DNA of 64,000 nucleotides from the NCBI GenBank assembly GCA_963756115.1, contig CAVWMN010000010.1:1550001-1614000 (forward strand). Reading direction: 5' to 3'. This stretch comes from JTS-RE37 sp963756115 (GTDB taxonomy: Bacteria > Bacteroidota > Bacteroidia > Flavobacteriales > Flavobacteriaceae). Both the position numbers and the translations under genes were made by a program. Shown here one piece after another: positions 44,900-54,165 of the stretch; positions within the stretch are counted from its first letter, which is position 1, and each line of letters starts with the position of its first letter. The notes under the pieces are model-generated. The model did no database searches. It was not told the origin of the DNA and saw nothing but the letters and a program-made list of their open reading frames with translations.

Positions 44900-45703
44900 A
44901 TGGATCTTTCCGGGATAAAATTGGTAGTCACTGATATGGATGGCACTTTATTGAATTCAAACCATGAGGTTAGCCCCCTCTTTTTTAAACTGTTCAGCCA
45001 ATTGCGGGAGAGGGGTATCCTGTTCGTAGCCGCCAGTGGGAGGCAGTATAACAATATCGTGGATAAACTGGAAGCCATTAAGGACGACATCATTATAATT
45101 GCGGAGAACGGGGGGTTTGCCATGCAAAACGGGAGGGAAATTGTTTCAACACCACTGGATAATGGCCTTAAAAGTAATATTCTGAGTGTTTTGAAGGATT
45201 TGGACCATACACATCCTGTATTGTGTGCCAAGGATAATGCCTATGTGCACGGTAGTTCACCAAGGTTCCTGGAAAAACTTAAGGAGTATTATACCCGGTT
45301 TGAAATTATGGATGACCTCAGTTCCTACACCGGGGAAGTAATGAAAATAGCGGTCTACCATTTTGAAAATTCAGAGGAATTTATCTATCCGGCTGTAAAG
45401 CAATTTGAAAGGTCGCTGAAAGTAAAGGTATCAGGGGAGCATTGGGTAGATCTTTCTGATAAAAATGCACATAAAGGGTATCCGCTTCAAATGATCCAGG
45501 AGCAATACGGCATCAGTAAGGAAGAAACGCTTGTCTTTGGGGATTATAACAATGACCTGGAAATGCTGGCATTGGGGAGTTATAGTTTTGCCATGGCAAA
45601 TGCGCATCCCAATGTGCTTAAGGAGGCAAGATACCGTACAGCAAGCAATGACGATTTCGGGGTTGAACGCATCCTGGAAAAATTAATCGGATCGTTCTCC
45701 TAG
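44900..45703 (+). CDS. HAD superfamily hydrolase, Cof type
   Basis: 267 residues from ATG 44900 (MDLSGIKLVVTDMDGTLLNS). Motif I DMDGTLL, motif II AASGRQYNN, motif III/IV lysine in KNAHKGYPLQMI and GDYNNDLEMLALG. Cof/YbiV-like phosphatases act on sugar phosphates or pyridoxal phosphate. Its TAG stop is 45701-45703, overlapping by 3 bases with the minus-strand gene's stop. Confidence 0.93.
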   Translation: MDLSGIKLVVTDMDGTLLNSNHEVSPLFFKLFSQLRERGILFVAASGRQYNNIVDKLEAIKDDIIIIAENGGFAMQNGREIVSTPLDNGLKSNILSVLKDLDHTHPVLCAKDNAYVHGSSPRFLEKLKEYYTRFEIMDDLSSYTGEVMKIAVYHFENSEEFIYPAVKQFERSLKVKVSGEHWVDLSDKNAHKGYPLQMIQEQYGISKEETLVFGDYNNDLEMLALGSYSFAMANAHPNVLKEARYRTASNDDFGVERILEKLIGSFS

Positions 45704-47091
45704 GTTTTTTGTTTTTTCTTCTGTGCTGCCGGGAAAAGCACATTGTTCAATATCAGGCGATACCCGGGAGAATTGGGGTGCAGTTCCAGTTCGGTTTTCG
45801 GATCCCCTACCCTGTGCTGATAATCCTCGGGGTCATGGCCCCCGTAGAACGTAAAAAATCCCTTTCCTTTGATCCCGTGCAGGTACCGGGCTTCTCCATT
45901 GAGTTTGTTTTCACCAAGCACCAATACAGTGGGTTTGATCTCCTCCCTTGCAAATGCCGTGGTCTGACCCATGAATCCTTTTACCAGGCTGGTATGGTTC
46001 TGGCATAGCATGGTTGGCACGGCATCCCATTTAGCTGAAAAATCCATCAGGGTAAAATAATCTGATTCTTTCGGGACATTGTTGCGGCGGTTGGTCATAT
46101 CTATGGATGAAAACTCATACCGCATCGGGTTGCGTTCCAGGATAAAATTGGTAAAAGCGAATGTTTTGGAGAAATCGAGCCTGCTTTGGTAGTTTGCATC
46201 AGACGGGTCGCCGTCAAACATGGGTTCACAGATATCCACACCCTGGGCAGCCAGGGCGATATCAAAACTATCCGTGGCAGAACACATAGCAAACATAAAC
46301 CCGCCCCCAATAACATAGTTGCGGATCTTCTGGGCCACCGCTGATTTTTCTTCGGCAACACTTCCAAATCCAAGCTTCGTAGCTAACTCCTCTGCATTTT
46401 TCTTTCCTTCTATATACCATGGAGCTGCCCGGTACGCGCCATAGAACTTCCCATATTGCCCGGTAAAATCCTCGTGGTGCAGGTGCAGCCAATCATACAG
46501 GGCAAGTTTGTCCTCCAACACCTCTTCGTCATAAACGGTAACATACGGGATCTCGGCATAGGTAAGGACCATGGTCACGGCATCGTCCCAGGGTTGGTTA
46601 TCCTTGGGAGAGTACACTGCTATTTTGGGAGCTTTTTCCAGGATCACGGATTCCTGGTTACGGGCCGGGCTGCTAATTTCATCAAGGATGGCTCCCGCCT
46701 GTGCATCGGATACTATTTCATAGGAAACGCCCCGGATCTGGCATTCTTTCCTTATATTTTCGCCGTCGGGCAGTAAAAAGGACCCCCCGCGATAATTGAG
46801 CAACCACTGGACTTTTTGTTGTTTGGTAAGGACCCAAAAGGTGATCCCATAGGCTTTCAGGTGGTTTTGCTGGCTTTCGGCATCCATAGGGATCAGTATA
46901 GCCGATGCTGCGAGGGGGAGGCTATATAAGAAAAGGAATGCCAACAGGAGGATAGGGGTCTTTCCCCACCCGATACAAGGTACCTGCTTTTTGACAGCTA
47001 CTGTGAGACGCTGCACAATGGAAGTACAAAACCGGGAATCTGTTATGGGAAAATTATTGTTTGAATCAGAAAGGCACCTCATTAGTATCAT
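45700..47091 (-). CDS. Secreted asparagine synthetase B-like conserved Bacteroidota protein
   Basis: Up to 463 residues. Begins inside the end of dnaB; a signal sequence is seen only after about 40 residues (ILLLAFLFLYSLPLAASA), so the true start may be later than ATG 47091/47082. The exported part includes MFAMCSATDSFDIALAAQGV and VLVLGENKLNGEARYLHG. Genome annotations call this family asparagine synthetase B, yet I see no N-terminal Cys-glutaminase or PPi-loop of AsnB, so the name is probably wrong; an amidotransferase-like fold is possible. Last gene of the minus-strand operon. Confidence 0.8.
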   Translation of the reverse strand: MILMRCLSDSNNNFPITDSRFCTSIVQRLTVAVKKQVPCIGWGKTPILLLAFLFLYSLPLAASAILIPMDAESQQNHLKAYGITFWVLTKQQKVQWLLNYRGGSFLLPDGENIRKECQIRGVSYEIVSDAQAGAILDEISSPARNQESVILEKAPKIAVYSPKDNQPWDDAVTMVLTYAEIPYVTVYDEEVLEDKLALYDWLHLHHEDFTGQYGKFYGAYRAAPWYIEGKKNAEELATKLGFGSVAEEKSAVAQKIRNYVIGGGFMFAMCSATDSFDIALAAQGVDICEPMFDGDPSDANYQSRLDFSKTFAFTNFILERNPMRYEFSSIDMTNRRNNVPKESDYFTLMDFSAKWDAVPTMLCQNHTSLVKGFMGQTTAFAREEIKPTVLVLGENKLNGEARYLHGIKGKGFFTFYGGHDPEDYQHRVGDPKTELELHPNSPGYRLILNNVLFPAAQKKKQKT

Positions 47092-48622
47092 CCAGGTCAG
47101 GATCGGGATGGTCGTTCATCCTGCTTCCAAAAGCCGTGTCCGCATCGGGCAGCTTTTTGGTCAGGAACGGGTTATCCCCATCGGCGTTCATTTTTGATTG
47201 AAACTCAAATGGAGAATCAAAGTCATCCAAGTTATCAAATTTACCCAGTTGTGCAATGAACTTTAACCTAATATTATCCAATCCGCCGTTCCGGTGTTTG
47301 GCAACGATGAATTCTGCCTGCCCCTGGGTTGGGGTTCGTTCTTCATCATCCCACTCATCAATTTTGTAATATTCCGGCCTGTAAATAAAGGATACAATAT
47401 CCGCGTCCTGTTCAATAGCGCCGGACTCCCGAAGGTCGGACAGGATGGGTCTTTTACTGCCCCCCCGTGTTTCTACCGCCCTTGATAACTGCGACAATGC
47501 AATAACAGGAACGCTCAATTCCTTCGCAAGGGCCTTCAGGTTTCTCGAAATCGTGGAAATCTCCTGCTCCCTGTTGCCCCCTTTCTGGCTGCCCCCGGCT
47601 GTCATCAACTGGAGGTAATCCAGTACCACCATCTGAATTTTATGCTGGGACGCCAACCTCCTTGCTTTGGCCCGCAAATCAAAAATGGAAAGCGAGGGCG
47701 TATCATCTATGAATAACGGGGCTTTTTCCAGGGCTTTCACCTTTACGTTGAGTTGTTCCCATTCATGTTTTTCCAGGCGCCCTGTCCGAAGTTTTTCCGA
47801 AGAAAGACCGGTTTCTGAGGAGATCAAACGGGTAATCAGTTGCACGGAGGACATTTCCAGCGAAAAGAATGCAACCGGGATGTTGTGGTTCACGGCCATG
47901 TTCCGGGCCATGGAGAGGGTAAGCGCTGTTTTTCCCATCCCGGGACGGGCGGCTATAATGATAAGGTCACTGGGTTGCCACCCGGATGTAAGCTTGTCAA
48001 CTTTATCAAACCCTGAAGGAATGCCACTAAGGCCATCCTTGTTGGAAATTTCCTCGATTTTCTTCTTGGCCTGTATCACCAGGTTCTGGGCCGTCTCGGC
48101 AGATCGTTTCAGGTTGCCCTGGGTAACATCATAAAGTTTGGCTTCCGCATTGTCGAGCAGGTCAAAAACGTCCGTGGAATCATTGTAGGCATCCTCAATG
48201 ATCTCATTGGAGATTTTAATAAGGCTCCGCTGGATATATTTCTGGAGGATGATCCTGGCATGGAACTCAATATGGGCCGATGAAGCCACTTTTTGGGTTA
48301 GTTTTATCAGATAAAAATCCCCACCCGCAGCTTCCAATCGCTCGTCTTTCTTTAATTGGGAAGAAACGGTTAATAAATCTATGGGTTCTGAGGTTTCGAA
48401 CAATTTGAAGATAGCCTCGTAAATGAAGCGGTGCGCGTCCTTGTAGAATACATCTGGATGTAGGATATCTATTACTTCATCCACACCTTTCTTGTCGATC
48501 ATCATTGCACCAAGTACAACTTCCTCTAAATCAACAGCTTGAGGAGGTATTTTCCCCTTCTCGAGGCTGATTACGGCCGACTTGCCAATTTTATGACCAA
48601 TGAAAGGGCTTGGTTTTTCCAT
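47066..48622 (-). CDS. dnaB: Replicative DNA helicase DnaB
   Basis: 518 residues from ATG 48622. N-terminal DnaB domain (PPQAVDLEEVVLGAMMIDKKG), linker, and RecA-like ATPase with Walker A AARPGMGKTALTLS, Walker B MVVLDYLQLM, and SQLSRAVETRGGSKRP. No intein. Essential replication fork helicase. Overlaps the start of the downstream gene by 26 bases. Confidence 0.96.
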   Translation of the reverse strand: MEKPSPFIGHKIGKSAVISLEKGKIPPQAVDLEEVVLGAMMIDKKGVDEVIDILHPDVFYKDAHRFIYEAIFKLFETSEPIDLLTVSSQLKKDERLEAAGGDFYLIKLTQKVASSAHIEFHARIILQKYIQRSLIKISNEIIEDAYNDSTDVFDLLDNAEAKLYDVTQGNLKRSAETAQNLVIQAKKKIEEISNKDGLSGIPSGFDKVDKLTSGWQPSDLIIIAARPGMGKTALTLSMARNMAVNHNIPVAFFSLEMSSVQLITRLISSETGLSSEKLRTGRLEKHEWEQLNVKVKALEKAPLFIDDTPSLSIFDLRAKARRLASQHKIQMVVLDYLQLMTAGGSQKGGNREQEISTISRNLKALAKELSVPVIALSQLSRAVETRGGSKRPILSDLRESGAIEQDADIVSFIYRPEYYKIDEWDDEERTPTQGQAEFIVAKHRNGGLDNIRLKFIAQLGKFDNLDDFDSPFEFQSKMNADGDNPFLTKKLPDADTAFGSRMNDHPDPDLDDTNEVPF

Positions 48623-48790
48623 GTTGGTAAAAGTATACAATTAAGCGTGAGTACCCTCTTTAAGCTAAGGTTGCGATATCAACCAATGATTAACAATTGG
48701 GGTGTTGATAAGTTAGTCAAAAGTGTTCATAAGCGAAAAAAGGGACGGTAAAAAGCCGCCGGATTTCTTTGAAGGGGACAATTAACAGGA

Positions 48791-49744
48791 TCAGTCGTTA
48801 AATACACCCATTTCGGAATATTTCTGCATCCTGAGTTTTACAAGGTCCTTTGGTGATAACTTTTTAAGATCATCGTAATTTTTAGAAATCCTGTTTTTTA
48901 CGGTCTCAAAAGTCTTTTCCCGATGGGTATGGGCACCGCCTACAGGTTCCTTTACGATTTCATCTATTAATTTTAATTTCTTCATGTCGATAGCTGTGAG
49001 CTTAAGTGCCTCGGCAGCCTGTTCCTTGTATTCCCAGCTTCTCCAAAGGATGGAAGAGCAGGATTCGGGGGAGATTACGGAATACCAGGTATTTTCGAGC
49101 ATTAATACCCTGTCCCCAACACCGATACCCAAAGCACCACCTGATGCGCCTTCTCCGATGATAACGACAATGATGGGTACTTTCAAACGCGTCATTTCCA
49201 AAATGTTACGGGCAATGGCTTCCCCCTGTCCCCTTTCTTCAGCCTCGATTCCGGGATAAGCACCCGGGGTATCTATCAGGCAGACGACCGGGATATTGAA
49301 TTTTTCCGCAGATTTCATCAATCGCAGGGCTTTACGGTAGCCCTCCGGATTTGCCATCCCGAAATTCCGGAATTGCCGGGTCTTGGTATTGTATCCTTTT
49401 TGTTGCCCGATGAACATATAGCTCTGGTCCCCGATTTTGCCCAACCCACCAATCATGGCCTTATCATCCCTGACATTCCGGTCACCGTGGAGCTCCAGGA
49501 AGGTCTCTCCACAAATAGCCCGGATGTAATCGAGCGTATAGGGCCTGTTGGGATGCCTGGAAAGCTGTACCCGTTGCCATGCTGTCAGGTTTTTATAAAT
49601 TTCTTTCCGCGTTTCATGTAATTTGGATTCAATTTGTTTACAGGTCTCTGTTACATCCACCTCACTTTCTTCTCCAATAACCTGACACTTTTCCAGTTGC
49701 TCCTGTAGTTCCTTAATCGGGAGTTCAAAATCAAGGTATTCCAT
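48791..49744 (-). CDS. accA: Acetyl-CoA carboxylase carboxyltransferase subunit alpha
   Basis: 317 residues from ATG 49744 (the frame runs to 49831, but the conserved N-terminus MEYLDFELPIKELQ starts here). Carboxyltransferase core: GEGASGGALGIGVGDRVLML (crotonase-fold oxyanion glycines), DTPGAYPGIEAEERGQGEAIA, GDRNVRDDKAMIGGLG. Fatty acid synthesis, pairs with AccD and AccBC elsewhere. Downstream of the EamA gene in the same direction. Confidence 0.96.
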   Translation of the reverse strand: MEYLDFELPIKELQEQLEKCQVIGEESEVDVTETCKQIESKLHETRKEIYKNLTAWQRVQLSRHPNRPYTLDYIRAICGETFLELHGDRNVRDDKAMIGGLGKIGDQSYMFIGQQKGYNTKTRQFRNFGMANPEGYRKALRLMKSAEKFNIPVVCLIDTPGAYPGIEAEERGQGEAIARNILEMTRLKVPIIVVIIGEGASGGALGIGVGDRVLMLENTWYSVISPESCSSILWRSWEYKEQAAEALKLTAIDMKKLKLIDEIVKEPVGGAHTHREKTFETVKNRISKNYDDLKKLSPKDLVKLRMQKYSEMGVFND

Positions 49745-49811
49745 GAAATTTTTTTGGTTTATGCCATCGGGAAATGGCGTTAGTTTGTTAACATGCAAAG
49801 ATAAAATATTA

Positions 49812-50717
49812 TTATGAACCTCGTTGGCCATGCCTGATTTTTATATTTTCCCTATGCTTTAAAATCCCGTTGGCGATAACGGTAAGGAGGATGACCAATG
49901 CCCCAACATAGAAAAGCGGTTGCATTTTTTCGTTTCCCCCAAGGAGGAAAAATGCCAACAGTATCCCATAGACAGGTTCCAGGTTCACGGTAAGCATCAC
50001 GGTATACGGGGTAAGATGTTTCATCACTTTTACGGATGCAATAAAAGCATAAGCTGTACAAACGGATGCCAGTATTACCAGGAAAACCCAATCGGATGGA
50101 GATAATGCAAAAAGCCCAGGGTTAATCTGCCCATTGCCCAGAAGGTACATGGATAATAGCACAACCCCCGCTCCCAGTTCGTAACAGGCGATTACTGATG
50201 GCCTGTGGGTTTGGATCAACCTGCCATTCATCAAGGTGAAGATGGCAGACAACAAAGCAGACACCAGGGCAAGGACGATCCCCGCAATATAAGCTGTTTC
50301 GACCCTGAAGATAAGGTAGAGCCCTGTTATAACAAGCAAGCCCAGCATCAATTCGTACCAGATCATTTTTCTGCGGTACCAAAATGGTTCGAGCAGGGCC
50401 GTAAAAAAAGCTCCGGTAGACATACAGGCAAGGGCTATGGAAATATTGGAAACCTTGATGGCCTTAAAAAAGGTAACCCAGTGCAAGGCCACAACACAGC
50501 CTGCCATAAGCATGGTTAGCAACGCCCGGCGAGGCACCTTCAGTTTATAGCCTTTACTAGCTATGAACACCACGATAATAACCACTGCCATGCCCATCCG
50601 GAACCAAACCAGCGGCAGGGCATCAATCGTGATAAGCTTTCCCAAAACTGCCGTAAACCCCCAAATAAAAACAATAAAGTGAAGGTGCAGGTAATTCGTA
50701 ATCTTATCGCCGGGCAT
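49812..50717 (-). CDS. EamA family (DMT) transporter
   Basis: 301 residues from ATG 50717, which overlaps the lptG stop by 14 bases. Ten helices in two EamA repeats: FIVFIWGFTAVLGKLITID at the N-terminus, and VMLTVNLEPVYGILLAFFLLG in the second repeat (NLEPVY motif). Inner-membrane metabolite exporter, substrate unknown. Confidence 0.88.
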   Translation of the reverse strand: MPGDKITNYLHLHFIVFIWGFTAVLGKLITIDALPLVWFRMGMAVVIIVVFIASKGYKLKVPRRALLTMLMAGCVVALHWVTFFKAIKVSNISIALACMSTGAFFTALLEPFWYRRKMIWYELMLGLLVITGLYLIFRVETAYIAGIVLALVSALLSAIFTLMNGRLIQTHRPSVIACYELGAGVVLLSMYLLGNGQINPGLFALSPSDWVFLVILASVCTAYAFIASVKVMKHLTPYTVMLTVNLEPVYGILLAFFLLGGNEKMQPLFYVGALVILLTVIANGILKHRENIKIRHGQRGS

Positions 50718-51783
50718 GCTGCAGCAGATAGATTCCAAGGAGCCCGAAAAGCAGATTGGGGATTAATACTGCCAACAGCGGTGAAAACCCTGATTGTTCT
50801 GCAAGCGTCCCGAATACTTTATCAAAGAAGATAAAAATGAAGGCCACTCCCATCCCGAAAGCAAGGTTGATACCCATTCCACCCCGTCGTTTAATGGACG
50901 AAACCGCAACCCCGATGATCGTAAGGATAAAAGCTGTAATAGGGAGGGCCCACCTTTTATATTTGGTCAGGATATAGGTATTGATATTGGAAGCCCCCTT
51001 TTTTTTCTGGGTTGCGATAAAGGCGTTGAGCTCGAACAGGTTCTTGGTCTCTGCAATATAGGAGACCGGGGTGAGGTCATCGATCTGAAAAGAAAAAACG
51101 GTATCCAGGCGTCGCTTGGTTTCCAGTATTTCATTTTCCTTCCGCACTTTTCGCTTGGTATAGGACGTTAAGCGGTACAGGGTGTCCTTTGGGATCCATC
51201 GGATATTGGCTGCCTGGATCTTATAGTCAAGTTGATCTTCTGAATTGAAATGTTCAAAGGTAAAATTGTACCCTATCTGGCGTGCCGGGTCAAAGCTGCT
51301 CACATAAATAAAGTCGTTTTCGTTTAACTGGGTAAAAATATTGCTGGTAACCCTGTCTTGTTTCCCTTTTTTGAGATACTTATAATTAAACTCATTATAT
51401 CCTTTGCTGGCATTGGGAACGATAAACATCCCCATAAAAAACATCATAAGTGCTATAATGGTAGCCCCCACCCAGTAGGGTTTCAGAAACCTGCCAAAAG
51501 AGACACCGGAACTCAGGATGGCGATAATTTCGGTATTGTTGGCAAGTTTGGACGTGAAAAAGATAATGGAGAGGAACAGGAAAATGGGGAATAGCAGGCT
51601 TCCGATATAGATGGTAAAATACAGGTAGTATACCAGTATTTCATCCAGCGGGGCCTCATTGTCTATCATCTTGCCGATCTGTTCCGCAAGGTTCAGCATG
51701 ATGCCAATCGGAATGAAAAGCAAAAGCATCAGCCCGAAAGTGGCCAGATAACGCTTCAATATGTACCAGTCTATGATTGTCAC
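50704..51783 (-). CDS. LptF/LptG family LPS export permease
   Basis: 359 residues. YjgP/YjgQ signature: LKRYLATFGLMLLLFIPIGI, IFFTSKLANNTEIIAILSSGVSFGRFLKPY, and C-terminal three helices with VSSIKRRGGMGINLAFGMG. The LptF/G pair with LptB drives LPS from the inner membrane to the outer. Only one of the two is in this window; the other is elsewhere. 2 bases before tgt in the operon. Confidence 0.94.
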   Translation of the reverse strand: MTIIDWYILKRYLATFGLMLLLFIPIGIMLNLAEQIGKMIDNEAPLDEILVYYLYFTIYIGSLLFPIFLFLSIIFFTSKLANNTEIIAILSSGVSFGRFLKPYWVGATIIALMMFFMGMFIVPNASKGYNEFNYKYLKKGKQDRVTSNIFTQLNENDFIYVSSFDPARQIGYNFTFEHFNSEDQLDYKIQAANIRWIPKDTLYRLTSYTKRKVRKENEILETKRRLDTVFSFQIDDLTPVSYIAETKNLFELNAFIATQKKKGASNINTYILTKYKRWALPITAFILTIIGVAVSSIKRRGGMGINLAFGMGVAFIFIFFDKVFGTLAEQSGFSPLLAVLIPNLLFGLLGIYLLQHARR

Positions 51784-51785
51784 TC

Positions 51786-52916
51786 CTATAACCGTTTATC
51801 CATTTGCTGCACCAACTTGTTCTTCCATTCCCTGAAATCCCCTGCTAAAATACGTTTCCTGGCTTCCCTGACCAACCACATATAAAATCCCAAATTGTGG
51901 ATCGTTGCAATTTGTTTGCCCAAATATTCATTCGCCGCAAACAGATGCCTGAGATACGCCTTGCTGTATTCCCTGTCTACAAAGCTGTACCCGTTCGCAT
52001 CAAGTGGTGAAAAATCCGCTTCCCATTTTTTGTTTTTAATGTTGATGGTTCCTTCGGCTGTAAACAACATCCCGTTCCTTCCGTTACGGGTGGGCATCAC
52101 GCAGTCAAACATATCGATGCCCAGGGCAATATTCTCCAGGATATTTGCCGGGGTACCAACTCCCATCAGGTATCGTGGCTTGTCTTCGGGAAGGATGGAG
52201 CACACAACTTCAGACATGGCATACATTTCTTCTGCAGGTTCCCCAACGGACAGCCCGCCGATGGCATTCCCCTCAGCGCCCCTGCTGGCAATATATTCTG
52301 CGGACTGCGTCCTGAGATCTTTATAAGTGGAGCCCTGGACAATAGGGAAAAAGGCCTGTGAAAAATCGTATCTACAGGGAACTTTCTCTAAATGTGCCAG
52401 ACACCTGTCCAGCCAACGATGTGTCATGTGCATGGAGCGCCGGGCATAATCAAAATCACAGGGATACGGGGTACACTCATCAAAAGCCATGATGATATCC
52501 GCTCCGATCGCACGTTGCAATTCCATCACATTTTCAGGGGTGAATACATGCCGCGAACCATCGATATGGGATTGGAACTTAACACCTTCCTCCTTGATCT
52601 TCCTGTTGGCAGACAGGGAATATACCTGATAGCCGCCACTGTCTGTTAGGATATTCCGGTCCCAACCCATAAATTTATGGAGTCCCCCGGCCTGTTCCAG
52701 AATGGCGGTAGTAGGCCTGAGGTATAAGTGGTAGGTATTACCCAGGATGATATCCGGATCAATATCTTCTTTCAGTTCCCTCTGATGAACCCCTTTAACC
52801 GAGGCAACGGTCCCAACCGGCATAAAGATCGGGGTTTCTATTTTTCCGTGGTCCGTAAGGATTTCCCCGGCACGGGCCCTGGTCTGTGGATCTGTATGTA
52901 GGAGTTTAAATTTCAA
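51786..52916 (-). CDS. tgt: Queuine tRNA-ribosyltransferase
   Basis: 376 residues. Catalytic Asp region: ILTDSGGYQVYSLS (Asp) and IALGIDMFDCVMPTRNGRNG (nucleophile Asp); GTVASVKGVHQREL substrate region. The C-terminal zinc site Cys-x-Cys-x-x-Cys is absent here: instead of the usual CxCxxC, one reads VDREYSKAYLRHLF, with few cysteines. Tgt exchanges guanine-34 in tRNAs for preQ1/queuine. First gene of the minus-strand operon; 317 bases before it are non-coding. Confidence 0.93.
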   Translation of the reverse strand: MKFKLLHTDPQTRARAGEILTDHGKIETPIFMPVGTVASVKGVHQRELKEDIDPDIILGNTYHLYLRPTTAILEQAGGLHKFMGWDRNILTDSGGYQVYSLSANRKIKEEGVKFQSHIDGSRHVFTPENVMELQRAIGADIIMAFDECTPYPCDFDYARRSMHMTHRWLDRCLAHLEKVPCRYDFSQAFFPIVQGSTYKDLRTQSAEYIASRGAEGNAIGGLSVGEPAEEMYAMSEVVCSILPEDKPRYLMGVGTPANILENIALGIDMFDCVMPTRNGRNGMLFTAEGTINIKNKKWEADFSPLDANGYSFVDREYSKAYLRHLFAANEYLGKQIATIHNLGFYMWLVREARKRILAGDFREWKNKLVQQMDKRL

Positions 52917-53182
52917 GCCAATTGTTCGAGTGGCAAATATAGGTAACAGGGAAGCATTTAATCCTTAACAAAAAAATAAAATTCCCCTTTTCCATACCCT
53001 TAATAACAGGCTGCCGCCATGGCTTCGGAGATCTTTCAATGTCCTGTTCAGCTCCTACCTTTATTCGTCCTGTACATTATCTTTTGCTGACACTCTAAGG
53101 TTACGGAGCCCAAATAGTGGTGGTGTGTTAAAAAAGGGGGAAAGTCGGGATTGTTTAAGTTAATAAAATATCATTAATAGAC

Positions 53183-53213
53183 TTGTAAAGCCAGAAGAAT
53201 GCGCCTATTTTTA
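53183..53213 (+). promoter_or_regulatory. Promoter of the transketolase genes
   Basis: TTG (53183-53185), 20 bases, TATTTTTA (53206-53213), a good match to the Bacteroidota consensus with one changed base at the end. Predicted start near 53220, 14 bases before the ATG. The rest of 52917-53182 shows nothing else, except the region upstream of tgt. Confidence 0.6.
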
Positions 53214-53233
53214 GCCCCATCAAAAAAAATAAC

Positions 53234-54079
53234 ATGCCACAATTGGAAGAATTGCAGAATTTGGTAGTACAGGTGAGGCGCGACATCCTACGGATGGTTC
53301 ATAATGTAAATTCCGGCCACCCCGGGGGATCGCTTGGATGTACTGAATTTTTTGTAGCGCTCTACAATGAGATAATGGATATAAAGGAAGATTTTGATAT
53401 GGATGGCATTGGGGAGGATATTTTCTTTTTATCCAACGGGCATATCTCTCCGGTTTTCTATAGTGTATTGGCGAGGAAGGGCTATTTTCCGCTGGAAGAG
53501 CTCAATACATTCCGTTTGATCAACTCCAGGCTGCAAGGCCATCCTACCACCCATGAGGGCCTTCCGGGCATCCGCGTATCTTCAGGCTCCCTGGGACAGG
53601 GGATGTCTGTAGCAATCGGGGCTGCCCTGGCAAAAAAATTGAATAAGGACAACCATCTGGTTTACAGCTTACATGGGGATGGGGAGTTACAGGAAGGGCA
53701 GAACTGGGAAGCCATCATGTTTGCAGCCGGCAACAATGTTGATAACCTTATATCCACGATAGACCGGAACGGGCAACAGATAGATGGGGCCACAGAAGAT
53801 GTATTGCCACTGGGAGACGTCGGTAAAAAATTTGAAGCCTTCGGGTGGGATGTATTTGAACTGAAGGAAGGCAATGACCTGGAGGCAGTGATCAATGGTT
53901 TGAAGGAGGCCAGATCAAGGACGGGAAAAGGCCGGCCGGTGTGTATGGTAATGGATACCATGATGGGCAATGGGGTGGATTTTATGATGCACACACATGC
54001 CTGGCACGGGAAAGCCCCGAATGATGAGCAGCTAAAAACAGCCCTGGCTCAGAATCCTGAAACCCTGGGGGATTATTAA
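53234..54079 (+). CDS. Transketolase, N-terminal subunit
   Basis: 281 residues with the thiamine diphosphate (TPP) domain: NSGHPGGSLGCTEFFVALY, FFLSNGHISPVFYSVLARKG, LHGDGELQEGQNWEAIMFAAG (GDG motif). Split transketolase: TPP domain here, pyrimidine-binding and C-domain in the next gene. Pentose phosphate pathway. Stop is 86 bases before the next start. Confidence 0.95.
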   Translation: MPQLEELQNLVVQVRRDILRMVHNVNSGHPGGSLGCTEFFVALYNEIMDIKEDFDMDGIGEDIFFLSNGHISPVFYSVLARKGYFPLEELNTFRLINSRLQGHPTTHEGLPGIRVSSGSLGQGMSVAIGAALAKKLNKDNHLVYSLHGDGELQEGQNWEAIMFAAGNNVDNLISTIDRNGQQIDGATEDVLPLGDVGKKFEAFGWDVFELKEGNDLEAVINGLKEARSRTGKGRPVCMVMDTMMGNGVDFMMHTHAWHGKAPNDEQLKTALAQNPETLGDY

Positions 54080-54165
54080 TTTCAGTTCGTTTAACCGAAA
54101 CCGGATTAAAGTATCTTAATAAATTGAACATGCACCTCCCACCAAGGGAGTTATTATACGGACCT

